In this document: piece after piece, positions 1-8,000 of the stretch
How the letters are laid out: each line of letters starts with the position of its first letter
How positions within the stretch are numbered: the stretch's first letter is position 1
DNA from: Croceimicrobium sp965228705
GTDB lineage: Bacteria; Bacteroidota; Bacteroidia; Flavobacteriales; Schleiferiaceae
Direction: 5' to 3'
Length of the DNA stretch: 64,000 bases
Assembly: GCF_965228705.1 (NCBI RefSeq)
Contig: NZ_OZ245832.1
Span: 1,674,001 to 1,738,000 of the forward strand
The notes under the pieces: generated by a model
The model's input: only the letters and a program-made list of their open reading frames with translations
What the model was told of the DNA's origin: nothing
Database searches by the model: none
Made by a program: the position numbers and the translations under genes

Positions 1-713
1 TTTCGACCGCTAACCTCTTCATAAAAGGATATATCCTGAGACGGTGCTCCTGCAATTACCCAGTTTAAACCCATAGACTCAAGGGTTTTAATCATAAGCG
101 GTAGCATAGCTCTAATCTCTTGTTTGCGGCTTCCAGGCAATAATGCAATCAGGGGGGCATCCCCCAAATTCATGCTAGCCCTTCGTTCAGCCACCTCAAA
201 TTCCGGTCGATCTTGTATCGCATCTAATAAGGGATGTCCCACAAAGGAAACTTCCATATCGAATCGCTGGTAAAATTCCTTTTCAAAAGGCAGAATTGTA
301 AGCATTAAGCCTACATCTCTTTTAATCTTATGTACCCTACTTTGCTTCCAGGCCCAAATTTGGGGAGAGATATAATACACCACCTTCAATCCCTTTTGCC
401 GAGCATACTCCGCAATACGCATATTAAAACCCGGATAATCAATAAGTATTAACACATCGGGATTTGTGGCGTCAATATCCTCCTTACAAAAACGGAGATT
501 GCGTAAAATGGTGCGAAGATTCAATAAGACCTCCACAAAACCCATAAAGGCTAAATCGCGGTAATGCTTTACTAAGTGGGCGCCCTCTGCCTCCATAAGA
601 TCTCCACCCCAAGCGCGAATCTCCGCCTGTGGATCCTTCCTTTTTAAGGCTTTGATTAAATTACTTCCATGGAGATCGCCACTGGCTTCTCCGGCAATGA
701 TATAATACTTCAA
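1..713 (-). CDS. lpxB: Lipid-A-disaccharide synthase LpxB, 3' end cut by window edge
   Basis: Family role: a GT19 glycosyltransferase at the inner membrane that joins UDP-diacylglucosamine and lipid X into the lipid A disaccharide. About 237 N-terminal residues are visible; the family usually has 370-380, so the C-terminal third lies outside the window. The protein opens YYIIAGEASGDLHG, the family's glycine-rich N-terminal signature, and later shows ISPQIWAW and LPGSRKQEI, also typical of LpxB. The start is a TTG at 711-713: the only codons between it and an in-frame TAA (726-728) are ATT AAG CTC TAC, with no ATG or GTG. It follows surE and a 95-residue membrane protein on the same strand. 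Identity is firm; the TTG start is inferred. Confidence 0.93.
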   Translation of the reverse strand, partial: MKYYIIAGEASGDLHGSNLIKALKRKDPQAEIRAWGGDLMEAEGAHLVKHYRDLAFMGFVEVLLNLRTILRNLRFCKEDIDATNPDVLILIDYPGFNMRIAEYARQKGLKVVYYISPQIWAWKQSRVHKIKRDVGLMLTILPFEKEFYQRFDMEVSFVGHPLLDAIQDRPEFEVAERRASMNLGDAPLIALLPGSRKQEIRAMLPLMIKTLESMGLNWVIAGAPSQDISFYEEVSGR

Positions 714-779
714 GTAGAGCTTAATTTAAGGCTAAAATTACGCTTCTCTTTAACTGACTTTCAAAGAGTTCAGAAAACT

Positions 780-1067
780 TTACAACAGGAATCTGTAGAT
801 AAACACAGCGGCTAAGAGTAGCATAGTAGCACTAATTAAACCACGACCAAAGTCCTCATTTTCAAAGCGTAATGCGACAAAGAAAAGCGCTGCATTGGGT
901 AACATGGTAATGGTCATCAATTGCATATTCAAATGCTTAACCTCGCTAAAATCAAATCTTTGTATCGCCAAAAGCTCGGGTCGGAATTGTGCGATCAAAT
1001 ACATACTTAAAAGAGGTACCAGCAAACCCGTAATAAAGCCGGCAATCAGAGTCCCTTTAGATTTCAT
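780..1067 (-). CDS. Small membrane protein between surE and lpxB, unknown function
   Basis: A 95-residue protein that I do not recognise as a named family. Three hydrophobic segments are visible, roughly residues 6-26, 48-66 and 74-94, joined by a polar stretch (about 28-47) containing RPELLAIQRFDFSEVKH. It lies 30 bases after surE and 66 bases before lpxB on the same strand, so it is probably cotranscribed with them. From memory, small proteins of this size sit between surE and lpxB in other Bacteroidota, which suggests an envelope role, but nothing here shows an activity. No signal-peptide cleavage site is obvious, so all segments are probably retained in the inner membrane. Confidence 0.75.
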   Translation of the reverse strand: MKSKGTLIAGFITGLLVPLLSMYLIAQFRPELLAIQRFDFSEVKHLNMQLMTITMLPNAALFFVALRFENEDFGRGLISATMLLLAAVFIYRFLL

Positions 1068-1097
1068 ACTATAAAACGCGTTTTTCGGAGACTAGTA

Positions 1098-1868
1098 TTA
1101 AAGCTCCCAGGAAGCCAATCGATTTAAATGCTCATGCGCAGTTAAATCACTCTTTACCGGCACTACACTGATATAGTAATCAGCAAGGGCCTGCTCATCA
1201 TGATCCTTGGCTGCATCATAATTCACAAACTTTCCGGTTAACCAATAATAATTGCGATCCCGGGGATCTTTGCGCGAATCAAATTCTTCTTCCCAATTAC
1301 CACGCGATTGACGGGTCATCTTTATTCCTTTATAAGGCTCCCCGGTATATTTTGGGATATTCACATTTAAGACCACATCCTGAGGTAAACCTTCCGCCAA
1401 AACCTTAGCCGCAATTTTCTTGATATAAGGCAAAGCTGGTTTAAAGTCGGCATCCCAGGCAAAATCACACAGAGAAAAGCCGATCGAAGGAATTCCTTCC
1501 AGGCATCCTTCCATGGCTGCCGACATGGTTCCGCTGTAAATCACATTAATTGAGGCATTGCTACCGTGATTAATTCCGCTGACTACCAGGTCAGGCTTAC
1601 GGTCCAGCACTACATTCACTGCCAACTTGACGCAGTCTACCGGAGTTCCGCTGCAGCTGTATTCACTTTGTGGACCTTCGTCAATTCGAATCGGATCACA
1701 ACGCAAAATTCCGGTAATCGTTATCGCATGCCCCATTCCACTTTGTGGACTATCCGGTGCGACCACTACTACATCACCCAATTCAGTCATGACACTAATC
1801 AAATTTCGAATACCGGGTGCCGTAATTCCATCGTCATTACAAACCAGAATCAAGGGTTTTTCTGCCAT
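1098..1868 (-). CDS. surE: 5'/3'-nucleotidase SurE
   Basis: Family role: a metal-dependent cytoplasmic phosphatase acting on nucleoside monophosphates (survival protein E). The 256-residue length is normal. The metal-binding residues are present: N11-D12-D13-G14 near the N-terminus, S43 in the segment PQSGMGHAIT, and N100 in SGINHGSN. The tail GTMSAAMEG and the segment around FVNYDAAKDHDEQAL are also family-like. The start is an ATG 84 bases from the divergent protease gene. It heads the run surE - small membrane protein - lpxB. Confidence 0.96.
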   Translation of the reverse strand: MAEKPLILVCNDDGITAPGIRNLISVMTELGDVVVVAPDSPQSGMGHAITITGILRCDPIRIDEGPQSEYSCSGTPVDCVKLAVNVVLDRKPDLVVSGINHGSNASINVIYSGTMSAAMEGCLEGIPSIGFSLCDFAWDADFKPALPYIKKIAAKVLAEGLPQDVVLNVNIPKYTGEPYKGIKMTRQSRGNWEEEFDSRKDPRDRNYYWLTGKFVNYDAAKDHDEQALADYYISVVPVKSDLTAHEHLNRLASWEL

Positions 1869-1952
1869 TTCTTCAAATTATACCCAAAACTATTACTATT
1901 CATCAAACCGGGCATAGGCTTTGCTCATTAAGCTCCTATAAATTGAACTAAA

Positions 1953-2639
1953 ATGTACTGGATTATATTAATTGGCTTCATGCTCATCGGCTTTCTGGTG
2001 CAAAACAGACTGAAAGCAAAATTTCAGAAATACAGCCAAATCAGCTTACACAATGGACTTAGCGGTAAAGAAATCGCTGAGAAAATGCTTCATGATCACG
2101 GTATCTACGATGTACAGGTGATCTCCACCCCCGGTCAACTAACGGACCATTACAACCCTAAGGATAAAACAGTTAACCTTAGTGATTGGGTTTACGATCA
2201 ACGCTCAGTGGCGGCGGCGGCCGTGGCTGCTCACGAAGTGGGTCACGCGGTGCAACATGCCAAAGCTTACAGTTGGTTAAGTTTCCGTTCGGCCATGGTG
2301 CCTATCGTTAGCTTTAGCTCACGCATGATGCAGTATATTTTTATTGCGATGCTTCTGGGGGCCTTTGTAATCAATATGTTCCCCTTCGATTATGTGATCT
2401 ATACTATGATAGCACTGCAAGCTACGATCACCCTTTTTAGTGTGGTTACCCTACCGGTAGAGTATGATGCTAGCAATCGTGCCCTGGCCTGGATGCAACA
2501 AAAAGGTATCACCGGTCATGGTGAACATGCCATGGCAAAAGACGCCTTAAACTCTGCCGCTAATACCTATGTGGTAGGCGCATTAGCTTCCATTACGCAA
2601 TTGGCCTATTACCTCTCATTTTTAGGGGGCGACGATTAA
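1953..2639 (+). CDS. Membrane zinc metallopeptidase, YugP family
   Basis: A 228-residue integral membrane protein of the Zn_peptidase_2 (YugP-like) family. It begins with a transmembrane segment (residues 2-17), followed by a soluble domain carrying the zinc site HEVGH at 94-98 within AAAAVAAHEVGHAVQH. Further hydrophobic segments lie at about 116-150 and 155-170. The conserved LPVEYDASNRAL, typical of the family, provides the likely third ligand region. Natural substrates of this family are poorly known; a membrane protein quality-control role is inference. The gene stands alone, divergent from surE, and is followed by a clear terminator at 2660-2690. Confidence 0.92.
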   Translation: MYWIILIGFMLIGFLVQNRLKAKFQKYSQISLHNGLSGKEIAEKMLHDHGIYDVQVISTPGQLTDHYNPKDKTVNLSDWVYDQRSVAAAAVAAHEVGHAVQHAKAYSWLSFRSAMVPIVSFSSRMMQYIFIAMLLGAFVINMFPFDYVIYTMIALQATITLFSVVTLPVEYDASNRALAWMQQKGITGHGEHAMAKDALNSAANTYVVGALASITQLAYYLSFLGGDD

Positions 2640-2659
2640 ATCAAAAACAGCTTCTATAT

Positions 2660-2690
2660 AAAGCCATCCTTAGGGGTGGCTTTTTTTTTT
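2660..2690 (+). terminator. Rho-independent terminator after the YugP-type protease
   Basis: AAAGCCATCC (2660-2669) pairs with GGGTGGCTTT (2674-2683), ten pairs including one wobble, around a TTAG loop. It runs into an uninterrupted T tract to 2690. Confidence 0.88.
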
Positions 2691-2694
2691 GGCG

Positions 2695-2836
2695 GCTTAA
2701 GGGCTATCCACTCCAAATCCTCGGTCCGGTGCTGGCATCCGCTTGGTCTTGCGGGGCCTTCCTCCGTTAGGCTCCTCATCCCGCGTCTGCAACAGCCTCT
2801 GCCCTCCGGGTTTTCCGCTCCTATCCCGGCCGCGAC
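2695..2836. repeat. G+C-rich intergenic insert, possible Bacteroidota interspersed repeat
   Basis: About 65% G+C by hand count (84 of 130 bases at 2701-2830) in a region near 45%. It starts GGGCTATCCACTCC and ends CCGCTCCTATCCCG. From memory, short intergenic elements in Bacteroidota often begin GGGCTATCC and end CGCT(T/C)CTATCCC, with a variable core. No terminal inverted repeat or coding frame of its own is apparent. It lies between a terminator and the BlaI-type operators. I cannot confirm other copies: none was noticed elsewhere in this window. Confidence 0.45.
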
Positions 2837-2849
2837 AATCATCTTTTTC

Positions 2850-2883
2850 AACTAAAATTTTAGTTTCAACTATATTTTTAGTT
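2850..2883. promoter_or_regulatory. Tandem operator palindromes upstream of the BlaI-like gene
   Basis: Two 16-base boxes lie 18 bases apart. The perfect palindrome AACTAAAATTTTAGTT is at 2850-2865. The near-palindrome AACTATATTTTTAGTT, with the same AACTA/TAGTT arms, is at 2868-2883. They end 21 bases before the ATG of the winged-helix repressor gene. BlaI/MecI proteins bind as dimers to dyads in their own promoters, so autorepression of this operon is the likely role. Confidence 0.7.
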
Positions 2884-2904
2884 TATTTGTGTCAAAGATT
2901 TACG

Positions 2905-3279
2905 ATGAACCTAAAAGAATTGACCAAAGCCGAAGAAGAAATCATGCAATTCTTATGGCGTTTAAAAGCAGCTAGTGTTAAAGAGATCATCGCAGAAATG
3001 CAAGCACCCAAACCAGCGGTGAATACGGTATCTACAATTGTGCGCATTCTTGAGCAAAAAGGATTTGTAGACCATCGTCCCCAAGGAAGAGGCTATCAGT
3101 ACTTCCCCATAATCTCCAAGGAGGAGTATCAAAAGTTCTCCATGAATAAACTCATGAAGTCCTATTTCGGCGGAAGCCTTAGTAAAATGGTAAGCTTCTT
3201 TGTTGAAAAGGAAAAGTTGGACACTAATGAACTGGACGACATCCTTGAGATCATCGAGAAAAACCGCAAGCAATCATGA
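2905..3279 (+). CDS. BlaI/MecI family winged-helix transcriptional repressor
   Basis: A 124-residue cytoplasmic repressor. The N-terminus ELTKAEEEIMQFLWRL and the following KEIIAEMQ and NTVSTIVRILEQKGFVDH match the winged-helix domain of BlaI/MecI/CopY. The C-terminal half (FSMNKLMKSYFGGSLSKMVSFF) fits the dimerisation helices. A longer frame opens upstream at 2743, but it runs through the G+C-rich insert and the operators; the family N-terminus begins at this ATG. The stop overlaps the start of the next gene by four bases (ATGA), so the two are translationally coupled, as in blaI-blaR1 pairs. The tandem palindromes at 2850-2883 suggest autoregulation. In Bacteroidota such pairs are very common and often not linked to beta-lactamases; none is present here. 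Confidence 0.93.
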   Translation: MNLKELTKAEEEIMQFLWRLKAASVKEIIAEMQAPKPAVNTVSTIVRILEQKGFVDHRPQGRGYQYFPIISKEEYQKFSMNKLMKSYFGGSLSKMVSFFVEKEKLDTNELDDILEIIEKNRKQS

Positions 3280-4577
3280 TTCTGAATATTCTATATTACC
3301 TGCTCTTCAGCGGTACCTTTTACCTTCTCTATCGACTGCTGTTTGCCCGCTTAAGCTTTCATCGGCTTAATCGAATCCTATTGCTTGCGCTACCCCTAAC
3401 TGCCTTGGCGATTGCTTTAATTGCTCCCCAATTCAGTTTAAACCTCAGCCCGGAAAACCTCCCGGTTTGGCAATTACCCGAAATCCAAATTGAAGGTCAA
3501 AGGATTAACCTGCAAGAAGCAGCACAAAGTCAACTCCCTCCTGCCTGGTCCCTTGTATATGTAATCGGAATCGGATTATCCCTTATTTACTTTGCCTCGG
3601 GACTGTTTCAATTATGGCGCCTCTTAAAAACTTCCGAAGTCCAGAATAAAGAGTCTTATAAACTGTATTGGAGTTCGGCTATTTCCTCTGCCTTTTGTTT
3701 TGGCCCCTATATTTTTCTTCCATTCTCCTTTAAAGATCGAGAAGATTTGCATCTAGTGCTAGAACATGAAATCCGCCATCAAAAAATGGGTCATGTCTGG
3801 GATCGCCTTTATTACAAAGTCTTAAACACCCTACTATGGTTTGATCCCTTTTTACATGCTCTGGCCAAGGAACTTCGTCAGGTACATGAATACGAAGTAG
3901 ATGCCGACCTAGTCCAAAATCAAAATATTGAAGATTATGCGCATACGCTGCTCCGCAGCACCCTGGGTGCCGACCTTAAATTTCCGGAAAAGGCTCTCGC
4001 TCCCAGTCCCTTTTTTAATTCATCCTTAATTAAATCCCGAATTACCATGATGTATTCAAATCAAAGTCAGCCCTGGCGTAAAGCTTTATACGCGCTAGTT
4101 CTACCACTTGCCATTAGCATGAGTCTTTTCGCTTGTAATAAAACCGATGATGCCTCTGCTGCGGTGGTTACCAAAGTAGAAGAAAAGAGTTTAGACCTGG
4201 CCGAGGTAGATGAATTACCTATTGCTGGAAATTGCAACGAAGAATCTACCGCTGAGGATCGCAAAGCCTGCGTTTTCCAAAGCATCTCCGAGCATATCAT
4301 AAACAATTTCAGCTATCCCGAATTAGCTAAATCCGAAGGCTTGGAAGGTAATATCTATGTCGCCTTTGTAATTGAGAAAAATGGCAGCATCAGCGAAGTA
4401 GAAGTAGTACGTAGCCTGAGCACAAGCTCAGAAGCAGAAGAAACTGCCCGAGAACAAGCCGAAACCCAAGCCAAATCTCTGGTAGCCAGTATTCCAAGCT
4501 TTACAGCTCCTGCGAAAAAAGGCCGGGAAGCAGTGCGATTAAAAATGATCATTCCCATTCAGTTAAAACTGAAATGA
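3276..4577 (+). CDS. BlaR1-like M56 metalloprotease with TonB-type C-terminal domain
   Basis: A 433-residue integral membrane protease, probably the signal transducer that inactivates the repressor encoded just upstream. Transmembrane segments appear at about 4-24, 33-50 and 92-113. The cytoplasmic zinc protease motif HEIRH is at 164-168, with EYEVDADL downstream supplying the usual Glu region. A further hydrophobic segment lies at about 267-286, ending ISMSLFACN. The penicillin-binding sensor domain of classical BlaR1 is missing. Instead the last ~110 residues (SYPELAKSEGLEGNIYVAFVI, then a Gly-Ser-Ile-rich strand region) resemble the TonB C-terminal fold, a combination common in Bacteroidota. 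The signal sensed is unknown. Confidence 0.88.
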   Translation: MILNILYYLLFSGTFYLLYRLLFARLSFHRLNRILLLALPLTALAIALIAPQFSLNLSPENLPVWQLPEIQIEGQRINLQEAAQSQLPPAWSLVYVIGIGLSLIYFASGLFQLWRLLKTSEVQNKESYKLYWSSAISSAFCFGPYIFLPFSFKDREDLHLVLEHEIRHQKMGHVWDRLYYKVLNTLLWFDPFLHALAKELRQVHEYEVDADLVQNQNIEDYAHTLLRSTLGADLKFPEKALAPSPFFNSSLIKSRITMMYSNQSQPWRKALYALVLPLAISMSLFACNKTDDASAAVVTKVEEKSLDLAEVDELPIAGNCNEESTAEDRKACVFQSISEHIINNFSYPELAKSEGLEGNIYVAFVIEKNGSISEVEVVRSLSTSSEAEETAREQAETQAKSLVASIPSFTAPAKKGREAVRLKMIIPIQLKLK

Positions 4578-4606
4578 ACAACGGGATGTATACACATCTT
4601 ACAATC

Positions 4607-4637
4607 AAAAAAGCCCGACCTGTTGGTCGGGCTTTTT
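4607..4637. terminator. Bidirectional terminator between the BlaR1-like gene and DUF3467
   Basis: AAAAAAGCCCGACC (4607-4620) and GGTCGGGCTTTTTA (4625-4638) form a perfect G+C-rich stem around a TGTT loop. There are T runs on both strands. It serves the two convergent transcription units, including the end of the rpoBC operon. Confidence 0.9.
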
Positions 4638-4666
4638 AGTTCTATTCCTATCTCGGATCATCCGAT

Positions 4667-5005
4667 TTAGGCTTGTCCTTGAGGTCCTCCAAAATTCATG
4701 GGGAATCCCTGTGCTTCCACATCACGAATTTCTCCGTGTTGCGCTTCGTAGCGTGCAATATTATCACCTAAGGCACGTAAGAGTCGTTTTGCATGCTGGG
4801 GGGTTAAAACCACCCGCGACTTCACTTTAGCTTTAGGCACTCCAGGCATAACCCGGATAAAGTCCACTACAAATTCACTGGGTGAGTGATTAATGATCGC
4901 CAAATTGGAATACTGTCCTTCAGCAATCTCTTCACTCAATTCCACATTAATCTGCCCTTCCTGGGCCTGGGCTTGCATTGAAGCCTTGTTAGAATCCTCA
5001 GCCAT
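4667..5005 (-). CDS. DUF3467 family protein downstream of rpoC
   Basis: A 112-residue soluble protein of the DUF3467 family. The core GQYSNLAIINHSPSEFVVDF followed by VMPGVPKAKVKSRVVLTPQHAKRLL is characteristic. The N-terminus is Gln/Ala-rich and the C-terminus Gly-rich. It starts only three bases after rpoC and is the last gene before the operon terminator. Members are commonly found next to rpoC in Bacteroidota from memory. The function is not established; the position and small size suggest a protein working with RNA polymerase or with expression of the operon, but this is inference. Confidence 0.9.
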   Translation of the reverse strand: MAEDSNKASMQAQAQEGQINVELSEEIAEGQYSNLAIINHSPSEFVVDFIRVMPGVPKAKVKSRVVLTPQHAKRLLRALGDNIARYEAQHGEIRDVEAQGFPMNFGGPQGQA

Positions 5006-5008
5006 TAC

Positions 5009-8000
5009 TTAAACCTTTTCTTCTACGTTTAAATCCTGGATGGACTTCAATTTCTCATACTCTTCCTTAGAGCCTACGATAATACGCTCGTATTCCTTCA
5101 TACCGGTACCGGCAGGAATCTTATGACCTACGATCACATTTTCCTTCAGTCCTTCAAGGAAATCACGTTTACCGTTCACTGCAGCTTCATTCAGAACCTT
5201 AGTGGTTTCCTGGAAGGAAGCAGCAGAGATAAAGCTCTTCGTTTGCAGAGATGCACGGGTAATACCTTGCAATACAGGTTTAGCGGTGGCTGGATTAGCA
5301 TCACGAGCTTCTACCAATTGCTTGTCGGCACGACGCAATAATGAGTTTTCATCACGTAAACGACGAGCGGTAATAATCTGACCTGCTTGTAAGGTTTCAG
5401 ATTCACCGGCATCTACTACTACCTTCTTATCGAAGATCCAGTCGTTTTGCTCTATAAAGTCATTCTTGTGTACCAGGCTTTTCTCCAAGAACAGGGTATC
5501 ACCTGGATCTTGAATATCTACCTTACGCATCATCTGACGTACGATGGTTTCGAAGTGCTTATCGTTAATCTTCACACCCTGTAAGCGGTATACCTCTTGA
5601 ATTTCATTCACCAGGTATTCCTGTACACGATTTGGTCCCTGGATAGCGAGAATATCCGCCGGAGTAATAGCCCCTTCTGAAAGTGGCATACCTGCACGAA
5701 CATAATCGTTTTCCTGTACCAGAATCTGCTTACTCAAGTTGATCAGATACTTCTTCAATTCACCGGTACGGCTCTCTACGATAATCTCGCGGTTACCACG
5801 CTTGATCTTACCATAAGATACCACACCATCAATCTCAGATACCACTGCAGGGTTCGATGGGTTACGCGCTTCAAACAATTCGGTTACACGTGGCAGACCA
5901 CCGGTAATATCACCTGCTTTCGCAGATTTACGTGGAATCTTAACCAGAGTTTTACCCGACTTGATGCTATCGCCATCTTCCACAATAATGTGGGCTCCTA
6001 CAGGCAGGGTATAATGCTTCAACTCTTTTCCTTCTTTGTCAAGAATAGAAATGGTTGGAATCATTTTCTTATTACGGGTTTCAGAGATTACTTTCTCCAT
6101 GAAACCAGTTTGCTCGTCGATCTCTACGCGGTAAGTAAAGCCTTGCTCAATATCAGAGAACTTGATTGTACCTGACATCTCGGAGATAATTACAGCATTA
6201 AATGGATCCCACTGGCAAACTACATCGCCCTTGCTTAATTTATCTCCGTCTTTTCTATACAGGAATGAACCGTAAGGCACATTACTGGTCATCAAGTTGA
6301 TACCTGTCTTATTGTCTACCAGGCGGAATTCACCCGTACGACCAATCACGATATCCACAGCATTTCCTTCGTTATCCTCACCTTTTACAGTACGAACATC
6401 TTCCAGAACTACGGTACCATCAAATTTAGCTTTGATCGAAGACTCTTCCGAAACGTTACCCGCTGTACCCCCCACGTGGAAAGTACGCAGTGTAAGCTGA
6501 GTTCCGGGTTCTCCAATGGACTGGGCAGCAATTACACCTACAGCCTCACCCATTTGAACCTTCTTACCGGTGGCTAAGTTTCTACCATAACATTTGGCAC
6601 AAATACCGCGCTTACTCTCACAAGTAAGTGCTGAACGTACTTCTACCATTTGAATTGGAGACTCTTCAATACGACGTGCTTCATCTTCAGAAATCATATC
6701 ACCAGACCTCACATACACTTCGTTGCTGATTGGATCAACTACATCATGTAAAGAAGTACGACCGATAATCCGATCGAATAATGGTTCTACAACCTCTTCG
6801 TTTTTCTTCAAGGCTGTTACCTCTAATCCACGTAAGGTATCGCAATCTTCTTCGGTGATAATCACATCCTGAGCTACGTCTACCAAACGACGGGTTAAGT
6901 AACCAGCATCCGCTGTTTTCAAAGCGGTATCCGCCAAACCTTTACGGGCACCGTGAGTAGAGATAAAGTACTCGAGAATTGACAAACCTTCTTTAAAGTT
7001 CGCAATAATCGGGTTCTCGATAATCTCACCACCTGAAGAACCAGATTTTTGAGGTTTAGCCATCAGACCCCGCATACCGGAAAGCTGACGAATCTGCTCT
7101 TTAGAACCCCGTGCACCGGAGTCGAGCATCATGTAAATCGGGTTAAAACCTTGACGATCCGAAGACAGGTAGTGCATGGCACGCTCAGTAAGACGAGCAT
7201 TAGTGTTAGTCCATACGTCAATTACCTGGTTGTAACGTTCGTTATTGGTAATAAGACCCATATTATAAGATCCTAAGATCTCTTCAATCTGAGCTTCTGC
7301 ACTACTAACCAGTTCATCTTTCTCTTGTGGGATGATGATATCACCTAAGGAGAAGGATAAACCACCACGGAAGGCAGTCATAAATCCAAGTTGCTTGATA
7401 TTATCCAGGAAGTCTGCAGTGGTAGGCACGTCAGTTGCTTTCAGGATATCGGAAATAATTCCGCGTAAAGCTTTCTTGGTTAATACTTCATTGATATAAC
7501 CTACATTTTCAGGTACCACTTTATTGAAAAGGATACGACCGAAAGAGGTCTCAATTACTTTGTATTTCAATTCGCCGTCCTCTTCTACACGAGCACGAAC
7601 GCGAACTTTAGCATTCAATTCTACACGACCTTCATTATAAGCGATTTCCGCTTCTTCAGCTGAGTAGAAAGTTAAACCTTCACCTTTAACGGTAAGGGTT
7701 TCATCACTTACACGCATCTTGGTCATATAATACAGACCCAGAACCATGTCCTGAGAAGGTACTGTAATCGGAGATCCGTTCGCTGGGTTCAGGATGTTGT
7801 GAGAAGCCAGCATTAACATCTGCGCTTCTAAAACAGCCGCCGAACCTAAAGGTAAGTGAACCGCCATTTGGTCACCATCGAAATCCGCGTTAAATGCGGT
7901 ACAGGCTAATGGGTGTAATTGAATGGCCTTACCCTCAATCATCTTAGGCTGGAAAGCCTGAATACCTAAACGGTGAAGAGTTGGAGCCCGGTTCAATAGC

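Noticed and set aside
1566..1931. Open frames on the plus strand over surE
   Set aside because: Antisense shadows of a well-conserved gene; compositions are not protein-like and no start context is seen.
2743..2904. A 54-codon N-terminal extension of the BlaI-like gene
   Set aside because: It reads through the G+C-rich insert, both operator dyads and the promoter region, and has no similarity to BlaI/MecI N-termini.
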